In this document: positions 46,801 through 55,926 of the stretch, piece after piece
Position numbering within the stretch: position 1 is the stretch's first letter
How the letters are laid out: each line of letters begins with the position of its first letter
DNA from: Symbiodinium natans
Lineage: Eukaryota > Sar > Dinophyceae > Suessiales > Symbiodiniaceae
Direction of reading: 5' to 3'
Length of the DNA: 64,000 nt
NCBI GenBank assembly: GCA_905221605.1
Contig: CAJNDS010002512.1
Location: forward strand, 1,062,360 to 1,126,359
Notes under the pieces: model-generated
Told to the model about the DNA's origin: nothing
The model's input: the letters and a program-made list of their open reading frames with translations, nothing else
The model's database searches: none
Position numbers and translations under genes: made by a program

Positions 46801-47250
46801 GCGCAATGCACGCACGGAGCTGTCTTCGGAGGCATGTAGACGCAGTTTGTCCTGGTCCGGGCTCGGGATGCCAACTCTAGATGCTAAGGCCTCTCCCTGC
46901 TGATGTTTTGCCGCATTTAACATAATTTACACCTGAATCCAGTCACAACACGGTATCTGAGGTTAAGAACCCCTCAATTTTTCGGAACACTCGACGCAGC
47001 TAGAGCTTCGCAGAACTTTCAAAGTGGCTGCGTGCTATTCCAGTGTTGACTCCGCTTGCTTGCACAAGTTCGACACCAGCAACTTCAACAGCATATATTC
47101 ATTTACACCTCAAGTCCTCCCTTGACCCTGCGCCAAAGACGAAGCAGCAAAGCTCAAGGCGCTTGCGCCGCCGTGGCGCTTCTCAGCGAGGGCGTGGGCT
47201 CGGGACAGCGGCAAGTCCAGGAGGAGGCTCGTGCGCATTCCGTCTTTTGA
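32874..47250 (+). CDS. FAD-dependent amine oxidase gene
   Basis: Flavin monoamine/polyamine oxidase family enzyme, oxidising an amine with FAD and O2; substrate unknown. Placed exons: 32874-32927, 33220-33279, 33460-33513, 40097-40124 (weak), 40162-40226, 42014-42100, 44593-44728, 45676-45741, 45863-45886, 47159-47250. Tentative ones are listed separately. Motifs run in family order: DADVVVVGAGLAGLTAARVL (Rossmann GxGxxG), IVLEARPRLGGR (Glu for ribose, GGR), LASGLDVRLDDPVK, IRFSPTLPADKVAAIKRL, LTDEEVVREV, then GAYTEFQDP, ASEEDRD and LGRLLFTGE near the C-terminus. Placed exons give about 220 residues against roughly 450-500 for the family, so several exons remain unplaced (33514-40096, 40227-42013, 42101-44592). 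ATG at 32874 follows an AG at 32859-32860, a possible spliced-leader acceptor. Confidence 0.87.
33220..33279 (+). CDS. Amine oxidase exon 2
   Basis: AGLTAARVLRAFGGRAIVLE: helix 1, strand 2 and the FAD-ribose Glu. Acceptor CTAAG^G, GC donor at 33280. Confidence 0.93.
33460..33513 (+). CDS. Amine oxidase exon 3 (RxGGR)
   Basis: ARPRLGGRAATAELGGGA: completes the E-A-R..GGR FAD motif. Acceptor TTCGAG^G, GT donor at 33514. Confidence 0.92.
35662..35737. repeat. (AT)n tracts
   Basis: Two AT dinucleotide runs separated by about 15 bp. Confidence 0.95.
36270..36331 (+). CDS. Tentative amine oxidase exon
   Basis: Reads RRFASPMQRGMLELLNKKGL, reminiscent of the P...L...LGL segment after the GGR motif. 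Splice edges are not clear. Confidence 0.2.
37745..37796 (+). CDS. Tentative amine oxidase helical-domain exon
   Basis: After TGAAG^G, reads DPPTLELLFQRALEDSR, with a GT donor at 797. Helical and acidic, in the position expected for the substrate domain; assignment rests on location. Confidence 0.3.
38177..38241 (+). CDS. Tentative amine oxidase helical-domain exon
   Basis: After ATAAG^G, reads EWVPQLPRAERERAIDRLQD and P, with a GC donor at 242 and phase 0 to 2. Strong helix character; assignment by location. Confidence 0.35.
39119..39162 (+). CDS. Tentative amine oxidase exon
   Basis: Contains GLREEMLKFWKRNF before a GA donor at 39163. In relatives ..LS.K.W...... precedes the segment on the following exons. 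The 5' edge is uncertain. Confidence 0.3.
40097..40124 (+). CDS. Amine oxidase exon (weak)
   Basis: MSHEHRDKY followed by G^GTAAGT, a consensus GT donor. Phase 1 fits the next exon exactly (Y-G-F-R-T). The acceptor lacks +1 G. Confidence 0.4.
40162..40226 (+). CDS. Amine oxidase exon (LASGLDVRLDDPV)
   Basis: FRTFIECLASGLDVRLDDPV and K, matching ..L...LA.GLD+.L...V in the family. Acceptor GTCGAG^G, GC donor at 40227. Confidence 0.88.
41240..41370. repeat. Degenerate TTTAGGG-type repeats
   Basis: GGGTTTAGGGTTTAAGG-type fragments in an amine oxidase intron. Similar TTTAGGG copies lie at 36131-36150 and 45264-45289. Confidence 0.8.
41589..41646. repeat. (AT)n tract
   Basis: TATATA-rich run inside the amine oxidase gene span. 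Confidence 0.95.
42014..42100 (+). CDS. Amine oxidase exon (IRFSPTLP)
   Basis: VLAELHPDSAIRFSPTLPAD then KVAAIKRLS, matching I.F.P.LP..K..AI..L in the family. Acceptor CGCAG^G; GC donor at 42101 (or GA at 42097) lies in the first unit of a 113-bp tandem duplication. Confidence 0.9.
42097..42322. repeat. 113-bp perfect tandem duplication
   Basis: Two identical units, 42097-42209 and 42210-42322, starting in the last bases of the amine oxidase exon, so the exon's 5' splice site sequence is duplicated. Confidence 0.98.
44101..44150. repeat. 10-bp tandem repeat, five perfect copies
   Basis: CTGAAGCCTG repeated five times, then an exon-like frame reading SPELDLLAAFQDLKMEFGN (44168-44224) of uncertain status. 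Confidence 0.97.
44593..44728 (+). CDS. Amine oxidase exon (LTDEEVVREV)
   Basis: SGTTTMSIFNAFLLDEEHSR then LTDEEVVREVVGGLPGSM.., matching the family segment before the C-terminal FAD strand (..A...LSDEE+...+). GA donor at 44729 and phase 1 fit the next exon. Confidence 0.82.
45676..45741 (+). CDS. Amine oxidase exon (GAYTEF)
   Basis: AYTEFQDPLASEEDRDIYAQ and L, equivalent to G.YS......D...L; the preceding G comes from the split codon. Acceptor GGCAG^G, GT donor at 45742. Confidence 0.88.
45863..45886 (+). CDS. Amine oxidase 24-nt exon (GRLLFTGE)
   Basis: Split Gly then RLLFTGE: the conserved RL.FAGE motif contacting FAD. Acceptor AGAAG^G, GC donor at 45887. Confidence 0.9.
47159..47250 (+). 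CDS. Amine oxidase terminal exon
   Basis: In phase with the previous exon, reads GACAAVALLSEGVGSGQRQV then QEEARAHSVF and TGA. ALLSEGV.SG.R resembles the C-terminal ..GA..SG.RA.. helix. Acceptor CTCAAG^G. Confidence 0.62.
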
Positions 47251-47449
47251 CCTAGGACCTAGATTCTTTGCATTCATAAGTGATAGTGCTTCAGAAGCCA
47301 CAAAACTCCCCAACGATGAAAGAAAGGCACAACGCGGGGCCTAAGCACCCTCACCTGACCTGAGAGGAAACACCGCGCCTCGGGGAGCTGCTGGGCTCGG
47401 GCCCCATGAGCCTCGATGTGCCTGTGCTGGTGGAGGCTCAGGGTTTGGG

Positions 47450-47454
47450 TTTTT

Positions 47455-47494
<40 letters not shown>
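47450..47494. repeat. T-run followed by G-run (about 30 G)
   Basis: A T homopolymer passes directly into a G homopolymer in the 1.1-kb gap between amine oxidase and kinase. Length may be inaccurate, as such runs sequence poorly. Confidence 0.95.
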
Positions 47495-47496
<2 letters not shown>

Positions 47497-48358
47497 TTGA
47501 AAGGTTGGAAACAAAGACCCACAAAGACCAGACGCAAACTAAGCAGGGACCGATTAGTTTGGCTCTTTACGCTTGAATAAAGTAGAGATCTACTTGAATC
47601 AAAAGATGTGTCAGATTCTTAAGCCGGTTCCCAGTTTTAACTATCAAGCCCTGTCACAGCAGGCCAGATGCAAAACGATCAAGCCGTTAACATGTCCTAA
47701 ACTTGTCTTCCATTCAGCTGCACGCTTGTGCTTCCGCTCGTCCCGCGAGAAAGCATGGTGGATGTATGTGACATAACATATATATATATATATATTATAC
47801 ATCAATCGCAGGTCCTTGCCACCGGTCGCTGCAAGCGCCGCAAGCGGTGTGAGCCGCCAGACTGACGGGCCTGAGTTTCTGATTACAGTGTTCCAGAACT
47901 TTTTAACTGAATATCGCATATTCTCTTCTGACCTTTGTGCAGTAGTGAGGAATGCGAGTCAGGCCAGGAACCAGAGCGGCGGAAGGCAAAAACACCTGGG
48001 ACCTGCTTGAGCAATGTAGAGCCTGAGCCCTGAACCACAGACTAAATGCTCCTTGATCACACCTGGCATCTTCAGGTAGATGCTCCAAAATCCAAACGGC
48101 TCTGGTGAATTCTTCCCTGAAGTGTGCAAGAGCCTCAACATTGGGGCGCCTCCCAACCCCCCAGCTCTGATCCTGGCCAGTGCATCGAGAAGTGCCGCTT
48201 CCTCATGCGACCGGGACCATCCCTTAGACAGGACATTTGAGGGTTTGGAGATTGGGGGTGCCTGGGCTACATTCGGCCACATGTCTTTCGCCCTACCTTC
48301 TTCAAGCCAGCGCACGGTACCCCGTAGATGCGAAGTTGGGCAAAGACTTCGTTCGAAG

Positions 48359-48391
48359 GTCTTGAAGATCTCGAAGCCCTTGAACGAAGCG
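48359..48391 (+). CDS. Kinase exon (beta-3 Lys)
   Basis: VLKISKPLNEA between TCGAAG^G and a GT donor at 48392; joins in phase to the alpha-C exon. The Gly-rich loop should be on an exon upstream. A weak candidate, EIGGAWATFGHM near 48250, is not convincing. Confidence 0.75.
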
Positions 48392-51300
48392 GTGTTTGTC
48401 ACATGCAAGGAACACAATTTGCTTTTGCAATAAGCAAGCTGTAACAAGCTAGTTCTGCAATGCTTTCTTTCGAGCATCCATGCCTGTCAAACTCTGAGAA
48501 GGCCACAACACTAACTGTCTCTGCATACAAAAACGGCTGTCAGCTTGACTCTGAACCTCCCCTCCTATTGACACCCGGTCCCTGTTGCCTGCTCATCCAG
48601 CTTTCGTTGGCCGGGCCCTGCCTCTCGAACTTCTCAAGGCCTCAGGTCCTCAGCCCTAGAAGTCGGGAGTGGAAGCTTGCAGCTTCAGCTTCCCACAAAC
48701 TGTTTGGACCGTGGCTTCATGAAGCCTTGGGAACAAGCGAATCTGCAAATCACCATGACGACATCCATGAAGAAAGGAGAGAAACTGCGCACCTTTTCTC
48801 TCGCAGCAAGTTGCTGGAGCCGGCAAGAGAAGCAGAACAGGCCACACGGCCTCAATGAATAATATACGTCAACAGACTGACGTGTATTGCACGCGTTGCA
48901 CGCACTTTCTGGTGATGCTCAGCTGGAGAAACCACACCCTGCGCAACAGGTCTGCAATTAGTTGGTTGAACCTTGCAGCCGTGTTTTTCCCTATTCAACG
49001 AGCACAAGGCGAGCACACTCAACGAGAGTAGACACGAACTCCATGCGCTGCTGTCCAGGAGGCTGAGCTCATGAAAGAGTTCCTTGGCAAGCGTTGGTCG
49101 TTGGTGCGCTGTTGCTCGTAGCTTGGTGCCGGCTTGCGCCTCTCCTTGTATCTATTTTGTATTGAGGTGTTGAACAACCCTGCTGTTGCCTTCACGGCTC
49201 AGGCTGGAGCACCCCGGGATTGTGAGACTGCTGCTGCCAGCCTGCAGACAGCTGGAGGGGAGGGTGCAGATTTCTGGCGCCAAAGACTACGGCTTCGTGA
49301 TCTCGAGCTGTTCAAGAGTTGGGGGTTGGGCTTTCTGCGCTTCAGTATTTTTACAACCAAAGGTCTGGGGTAAAATAAGGTTGTAGTTGGAGCTTCCCTT
49401 TGAGGGCTCAGGTTTGATGGTGCCTGGGGCCTTCGTCTGGTAGCGTGCGCAAGCACATCCACGTGTGCTCTGAAGAGGCCTGCTACAAAACTGGGGCCTT
49501 TGTATTGTATTGAGCGCCTGCACCTCGACAGTAAATTCTCCATTTCTTTTCGAGTTTGAGCTGATGTGAGAGGATGCCAACAAGAGGTAAGTAAGTATGA
49601 TTCTGCACCGAGGGAGAGTTTCAAATGAGATTTGCAGACCTGGTTCATGCCTGTGGACCTGATTAGCAAGGGCGGGGAGCAGAAACCCCAAGGCCTAAGA
49701 AGATGTGCAAGCACCCTGAGTTACTAAGCAAATCCCCCTGATCTCACAGGAATTGCGTGGAGGACGACAACCAGCTGTGCTTGGTGATGGACCCGCGAGG
49801 GTTTACGAAGGGTGTACAGTGTAAAGCTAAACCACAAATCTCACACCTTAGTTGGTTTCGGGTGTATTTGTTGATGGTGCAAGTCTGATTAAGGCTTGGA
49901 GGCTTCTTTCAAGCTTGGACTTTATCCTGGTTTCAGAACCTTATGTAGATCGAGGACAATGGAGGCTCTGGAGATCAGGCTTAGAGTTGCCATTGTTATG
50001 AGAGGTGCGGCAATCATTTTGAAGTTCGCAACTGCAGGCCGCAGCTGCCTTGTGCAGAAACACCCGGAGCGCTGACCCCTGTCCAGGAGTATGTCCCAGG
50101 CGGCGACATGTTTCACGACATCGCCCAGCAGGGAAGGTGCCCCATCAGCAGGTCATTTGTTCGGACCCCAAACAACCCCGTTCCTTGCAGACCAGATGCT
50201 TGAACACCTGCCGTGCAGAGTTAGTTAGAACTGCTGCAGTGTGCTGCAAACATGCCGATCAAGAATCATGGATCTTTGCCACGAACACAAGACAATCGCA
50301 GTTCTGCGGTGGGCTCCCGAGTCCAAGGTTCTCAGAGGCCCAGGCTGCGCGGCTCCTCCGGCAGCTAGCTGACACGCTGTGGCCTGGCAGCAGAGCAGAG
50401 CATGTGCCAAAGCTTTTGGCTATTTGTAGGGCAGCTCGGGTCGAGGGATCATAGAGGGCAGCGGGGCTGTGCAACCTGTGTACAGCCATGGGCTTGTCAA
50501 GACAGTCCAGGTCTCAGTATCTGTTGCGCCTGCTACATATTGAGTAGTTAGTTCTTCCTATGGGCATGCCATACTTTCTGCACACTGTGCAGGGAAGGCA
50601 TGATGCAGAATTTGCCGTGCTCTCTATGCCAGACACAGTGCCAAGGTCTTATGTACATAGCAAAAACATCGTGCATCGTGCCGGGCCCCCAGAGAGATCC
50701 GGAGCCATTACCCAGCCCCGACTCGAGCCCCGAGACTCTGATTCCGCTTATCGCGCCCCCACTGGTGACTGAGCCCCACCTAGCCGGCGCGTAGGCAAAA
50801 TTAGTTGAGAACTGGCATGATTAAGTCTGCGCGTACGCCACACAGGCGCGTGGAGCTCATCTTATGCTATACGCGAACAGGAGCTTGATATCTTTATGTC
50901 GTCATATGCCCCGCTCGGCCTTGTGCCTGCACGTGTTCTTTACCCAAGCTGGAGCAATGATTAGCTTTCTGGCTTCTCGTCCCAATATGGCACGTATCTA
51001 AAGTATCTAAACGCTCGTGAGTCAAAAGATCATGGTCAGCAACGCGGGTCGGACAGCACAAAAACCGGCACTGACTGTAAACACAGAGCTCTACATGGCC
51101 CTGCTTGACAACTGTCATCCTGCTTCCACCATTTCTCTAGCTCATGTTGTGAGATTACAGTGCTTTCATTCGAGGGTCCTCTCCCCACCCTTAAGAAATG
51201 CACAAAGGGGGGATTGCTGCTATTTGCCACAGAGTGCATCCCCCTTCCATCCGAGGGTAAAAATAGACTTCTTTTGTTGACACCCTTAAGGAAGGGATGA

Positions 51301-54300
51301 TCGAGGATCTACCTAAGCAACCCCTGTCTGCACTCATAGCACAAAAGCCTCGCCAGGCGCCACCACAAACTGCCAAAGCCTCGCTCCCCACCAGATGTGG
51401 TGAACGAGCATCCTCTTCAGGATCTGAAGCCAGAGAACCTCCTGCTGTCCTGCACCGACCGTGACGTAATGCAGGTGCCGAGAATATCTTTGTAGCTTCT
51501 GGGTTTGGGATCTATGCTTCATCGCAACAGCCGAAGAGCGCCAACAAAATTCTACATCTCGGCTGCCAGGGCTTTTGACGACTGACCCAAATCGGGGTGG
51601 GACCAAAATTGTGCCAATCGGGCCATGCCCACGTAGACCAGTCCGCGAACAGCCATAGCTTCCTGACAGTTCTTTGAAGCGTGAGCACTGAGATTTGTTG
51701 GTAGCCAAGGGTATACGGAATCAAGGCTGGATTCTGAGGGTATACAGCATCAGCAACATTCAGGCTGCCCCGAGCTTCTCAAAACGGGACGCCCACTCTC
51801 CCAAGGCCCTTCGAACAAAAAGCCTCCAACCCCCAAATGCCCGGAAAATGTGGGAGGTGAAAATCGGAGACTTCGGCATCTCCCGGCAGACACTGAGCTC
51901 GGAGGATGCTTCCTGCGAGTTGGTAGGGTGTTGGTGGCCTCGGGGCAGGTTCTTCTCAGTTTTGGGCCTTCTGCTTTTGGTCTCCGCACAGAGCCATTGG
52001 TGTGTGTGTGTGTGTGTGAGTGTGTGTGTGTGTGTATTCAGTTGTCGGTTGCACTGTGTCGTCTACCCGACACAGGGATCATGGCAAGAAGAAATGCTTA
52101 ATGCTTTGGGGCATCCGGTAGCATTCGGAGCTTCGAAAACATTCGAATCCTGCAAGTCACATCATTCCAAAGCCCCAGCATCTGAAGCTTCGAAAACATC
52201 TAGAGTGCCGCAACTTCGGATGTCAAACTGATTCCTCGTCTAAAATGCAATTTCAACCAATTGGTCAATCGGGTGGGGGAAGGCAAAAACAACAACGGTC
52301 ACGAGACCTCCAGCCCGATCCCTGTGACCGTTGTCGCTTTGATCATTGGAGCGGGGTCTTTGTTTTCTTATCCCTTTCTTATGTTTTCGTTGATCCTCCA
52401 GGAACACTTTCTATTGTTGATCCTTCACCCCTACGAAAATGATTTCTACGCCTTGTTCCGGCAACTCTTTTCTTGAGGATAAGGGCAGCCACCCAGCCCG
52501 CCCCCCCAACCAGCAAGCCAGAACCAGCCAGCCAGCTAGGGGATCGGCGACAGGGCTCGAATGGCTCGAAGTTCATTCATTACGGGCCACTTTTGCCACG
52601 TGGAAGGAGTCTCATCCCACCACTGCATGAAGTTGCCATCGAAAACCGCACGCCTGTCGTACAGCTGGACAGGCGCTTTGGCATTTGGCTGCGCACAAAC
52701 ATTGAACCAGCTCCAGGACTGTCAGACATACTCGGGCTCCCGGGACTACCGAGCTCCAGAGGCAGCGAGGGCAGCTTCGAGTGGTTTCCTGGAAAGTCTA
52801 CGCTTAGCTGGAACAAATCACAACGGTCTTCGCCAAGTTTATTCAGGAAGATTAATGTTGCACCCGCAATATTCTAGGGGGCCGCTATTATGAAAAGTTT
52901 TTCGGCTATTCAGGATCTGGACCCTTTGTTTTGGAGGTCCGCTATAATGAAAAGTTTTCGGGCCGTGACTGTTTTTTTGAGGGTGTCAGGAAGGCATAAG
53001 CTTCTCGAGAAGGAGAGATACTTGAAGCCTGAAGCCTCGACCTGTCCAGGATCTCCGACAATCTTCTTTTTTCAGGGCGCCTTTCTTTATAAATTCCTTA
53101 CTTAAAACTAGATGATTCCATAGGCGAATCATATCCGGAAAGGGGGTACCTTACGGAGGCCTCCGGACACACTTTAATACCTTTGTTTGGGGGCCCGCTA
53201 TAATGCAAGTCTCCCGGGGCCAGGGGCTCAGTCCTTCGGTTTTCAGGAAGGCATAAGCTTTCTCGAGAAGGAGGGATACTTGAAGCCTGAAGCCTCGACC
53301 TGTCCAGGATCTCCGACAATCTTCTTTTTTCAGGGCGCCTTTTCTTTATAAATTCCTTACTTAAAACTAGATGATTCCATAGGCGAATCATATCCGGAAA
53401 GGGGGTACCTTACGGAGGCCTCCGGACACACTTTAATACCTTTGTTTGGGGGCCCGCTATAATGCAAGTCTCCCGGGGCCCGGGCTCAGTCCTTCGGTTT
53501 TCAGGAAGGCATAAGCTTTCTCGAGAAGAAGGGATACTTGAAGCCTGAAGCCTCGACCTTTCCAGGGTCGGGGGGTAGCTTAGGGAGTCCCCTGGGGAAC
53601 TTATTAAAGCAGGTCCAACATTATAGTGCTTGGTGTAAACTCTGATCCAGCACGTTGGCCTCCCTTTGCAACGAGGTGATTCGGGCGAGCTTCGGCAACA
53701 GCAAGCCCAGTGCGCAAGCACAATGCCGCTTGCTTGACATGTTCGTCGAACCTCACCGTGGAGTTTGTGGCTGGGGACAGCGTTCCTTACATTCTGGCCG
53801 GATCTTCTGCGCAATTCTCTGTTTCCGAAGCCCCGAACCGCCCAGAAATCAGGACCAAAACATCCCTGATAACCCTCTAAGCTGAAACTCAGGTAAGGGC
53901 TATGGCAAGGCTGCTGACATGTGGAGCCTGGGAGACTTGCCTTGTGAGAGGTGTTTTCGGGGTTTGGGCCAAGTGTCGCTTCAGCAGACACCACGTGCAG
54001 GAGGGGATGTAGTTGAACTCCACCTACGCTGAAACTTGAAACCTTTTCCTTGCAGTCCTCTCTCCGAGCAAGCCCGTGCGCCTCAAATGGTGCGACTCAT
54101 CTTAGCCACTCGGGTGGTCCCAAACTCCCAAAAGCTCTGGGATTGGAGTGTAGTTTGCTCCACGAGCTTGCGGCTCTTGCGACTGGAGCCAGGTCATGTG
54201 TCGCCATGGTTCGGTTCTTGGTTCAGGTGGTTCGGTATATGAGGCCTTTTAAGAGCGCTGTGGGAAGCCGGGCCGCCGTTGCCACCTCTGTATTTCTACT

Positions 54301-55926
54301 GGTTCTTTCTTACGCGGAATCCACGCCTTGAATGAGCTTTGCCATATGCTCCTTTCAGCATGAGGAGTCGTCTTGTTCGTCATGCTCAGTGCAGAGACGC
54401 TCGGCTCTTTTGTCCGGCTGATGGGTTTATTAATTAATTTATCATTCTGAGAGCTGGCTTTAGCTACCATTAGCGAGTGCCCATCGATGGGGTTGGAGGT
54501 GTTCATGCTCTGACAACGGGGGTCATCTGGCCGGTCTACGGATCTTGGAAGCCTCGCTTCGAATTTAAAGCTCCCACGTGGGTTCTCCACGCCAAGCTTC
54601 CTTTTCTTTGGTTTACAGTTTTTTGGTATTTCGGGTCATTTCGGGTCGGAGAGCACCAGCTTTGCCGTGCAGGCGGGCCTTCGACACTTACGACGGTGTG
54701 AATCGCGAGATTATGTTGGGCCATGGCCTTGGCTGGGTTTCAACCCGGAGTTTACCAGCTTACTGCACGCTGCTCTTTTTGATCACTGGTGGCCGATTCT
54801 TAGCATTTCATGTGCCAGCCCTGCTTCGGCACTTGTGCATGCCTTGAACGATCGAGTGTCGCGACCAGCGCTAGATTGAAACAGTATTCGCATGATGAAA
54901 TCAAATGGAAGTATTATCCCCAACATTCAAGGGGAACAACATCCCTCAAGCAAACCCCACAGGGCTGTGAGGGTGCGTATGTACATCGCGGCGGCCACTC
55001 AGAAATGGCTTGCGCAAAGATACACAAAGTATGGGCGTAGGTTTCCATGCTGTGAGGCTGACAACCTAAGTCCTACATTCCTACACCCCTCACGTTTCCC
55101 ACGACGGGCTCCCCCAAGAAACTTCTAAGCGTTGCCCCTTTGGCTCCATTGGCTTGTGAGAAAGACATCCTAGTGCGAGGCTATCCCAAACGAAAACAAA
55201 GCTGCGGCAATGTGCTGTTCATCTTAGGCTCACCGGTCACCAGGCTGAACGACGACTGTTGGAAGCCAATTTCAGAGGACTGCTTGGAGAGAAAGGTATG
55301 TCTGGGCTTTTGTGGGTGAACTGGGTCTGATGGAAATGGACAATGATTCTGCAACGGCGGTGGTCTTTCCACATCCCTCTGCCCTGTGACCTTCCCAGCG
55401 GGTGAACCCGGCGTTCTGCGTGCAATTATGGTTCATATGTCAGAAGCTCGATGGACTTGCAAGCTGCGGTATTAGAGCCAGTTGACAAGTCGGATCTGAT
55501 CGGCGGCTGGTACACTAGTCTTACGCGCAACCCGACCCCCTCGACCGGGCCAATGGCTGCGTGACTAGTGTGCAATGACGGCTATAGTGACGGCTGTGAC
55601 GAATGGCCAGGAAGCCAAAGACTTGATGAGGTCGCTGATGCAGCAGGACGCAGGGGGCAGAGGGATTTTGCGAGTGCAGCATGCAGTTCAGCACAGCCCA
55701 TAGACAAAAGATAAAGTTGAGACACCTGAAGGCAGATACTGCCAGCCTGTGCGGCACGTCCCTGCAATCGCGACTCCGTAGCCCTGCACTGCTAGCTGCA
55801 GTGTACCGATTCGTAGCGTGGCACATCGTAGACAGTTTAGGCCCTGAGCCCCAAACTTTGCAAGCCGGGTGCAGCTCTGACAGCTGAAGAGGACCCAAAG
55901 GTTCGGCTCACAGCCGAACAGGCCTG
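48359..55926 (+). CDS. Ser/Thr protein kinase gene (CAMK-like)
   Basis: Transfers ATP phosphate to Ser/Thr of unknown targets. Exons: 48359-48391, 49059-49090, 49203-49232, 49750-49789, 50087-50136, 50328-50378, 50646-50679, 51421-51474, 51857-51922, 52726-52773, 53898-53933, 54227-54243 (weak), 55892-55926. Phase is kept through 53933. In order: VLKISK (beta-3 Lys), EAELMKEFLGKLEHPGIVRL (alpha-C Glu), LCLVMEYVPGGDMF (hinge), FSEAQAARLLRQLADTL, YVHSKNIVHRDLKPENLLL (catalytic loop, HRD and Asn), KIGDFGISR (DFG), GSRDYRAPE (activation segment end), GKAADMWSLG (subdomain IX) and DPKVRLTAEQAW (subdomain XI). EY.PGGD.F, FSE..A and DFG.S suggest a CAMK/CDPK-like type; no EF hands were seen. The Gly loop, subdomain X and C-tail are unresolved. 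Confidence 0.94.
49059..49090 (+). CDS. Kinase exon (alpha-C helix)
   Basis: EAELMKEFLG with GC donor at 49091; AG^G acceptor CCAG. Confidence 0.82.
49203..49232 (+). CDS. Kinase 30-nt exon (HPGIVRL)
   Basis: LEHPGIVRL, the alpha-C to beta-4 HPNIV-type motif. Acceptor GCTCAG^G, GC donor at 49233. Confidence 0.88.
49750..49789 (+). CDS. Kinase exon (beta-5)
   Basis: NCVEDDNQLCLVM, matching ..+ED...LYLVM. Acceptor CACAG^G, GA donor at 49790. Confidence 0.92.
50087..50136 (+). CDS. Kinase exon (hinge, EYVPGGDMF)
   Basis: EYVPGGDMFHDIAQQG. Acceptor GTCCAG^G, GT donor at 50137. Confidence 0.95.
50328..50378 (+). CDS. Kinase exon (alpha-E)
   Basis: FSEAQAARLLRQLADT then split Leu. Acceptor CCAAG^G, GT donor at 50379. 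Confidence 0.94.
50646..50679 (+). CDS. Kinase exon (HSKNIVHR)
   Basis: SYVHSKNIVHR, ending exactly before the catalytic Asp. GC donor at 50680. Confidence 0.95.
51421..51474 (+). CDS. Kinase exon (DLKPEN)
   Basis: DLKPENLLLSCTDRDVMQ: catalytic Asp, Lys and Asn. Acceptor CTTCAG^G, GT donor at 51475. Confidence 0.97.
51857..51922 (+). CDS. Kinase exon (DFG)
   Basis: VKIGDFGISRQTLSSEDASC then EL. GT donor at 51923; an alternative GA donor at 51917 would omit EL. Confidence 0.95.
52002..52036. repeat. (GT)n tract
   Basis: GT dinucleotide run interrupted once, in a kinase intron. Confidence 0.97.
52726..52773 (+). CDS. Kinase exon (APE)
   Basis: TYSGSRDYRAPEAARA: P+1 loop and APE motif. Acceptor GTCAG^A, GC donor at 52774. 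Confidence 0.88.
52870..53570. repeat. 259-bp tandem repeat, about 2.7 copies
   Basis: CCCGCTATAATGCAAGTC recurs at offset 259 (in units beginning 53181 and 53440), with a diverged first copy near 52924. Each unit includes GCATAAGCTT, TTGAAGCCTGAAGCCTCGAC and a T/C-rich TTCTTTTTTCAGGGCG segment. Lies in the kinase intron between the APE and DMWSLG exons; the minus-strand frames through it are not a gene. Confidence 0.95.
53898..53933 (+). CDS. Kinase exon (DMWSLG)
   Basis: GYGKAADMWSLG, subdomain IX. Acceptor GTAAG^G, GA donor at 53934. Confidence 0.95.
54227..54243 (+). CDS. Kinase microexon (weak)
   Basis: VVRYM after TTCAG^G with GC donor at 54244; would continue SLG as VV.Y.., where most kinases have VVLYV. 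Phase 0 start fits. Confidence 0.25.
55892..55926 (+). CDS. Kinase exon (subdomain XI)
   Basis: DPKVRLTAEQA and split Trp, matching DP..R.TA..AL.HPW; contains the invariant Arg. Acceptor GAAGAG^G, GA donor at 55927. The exon with HPW was not found. Confidence 0.88.

Noticed and set aside
47959-48477. 172-codon minus-strand frame
   Set aside because: It is antisense to the kinase beta-3 exon (VLKISK) and has no family motif.
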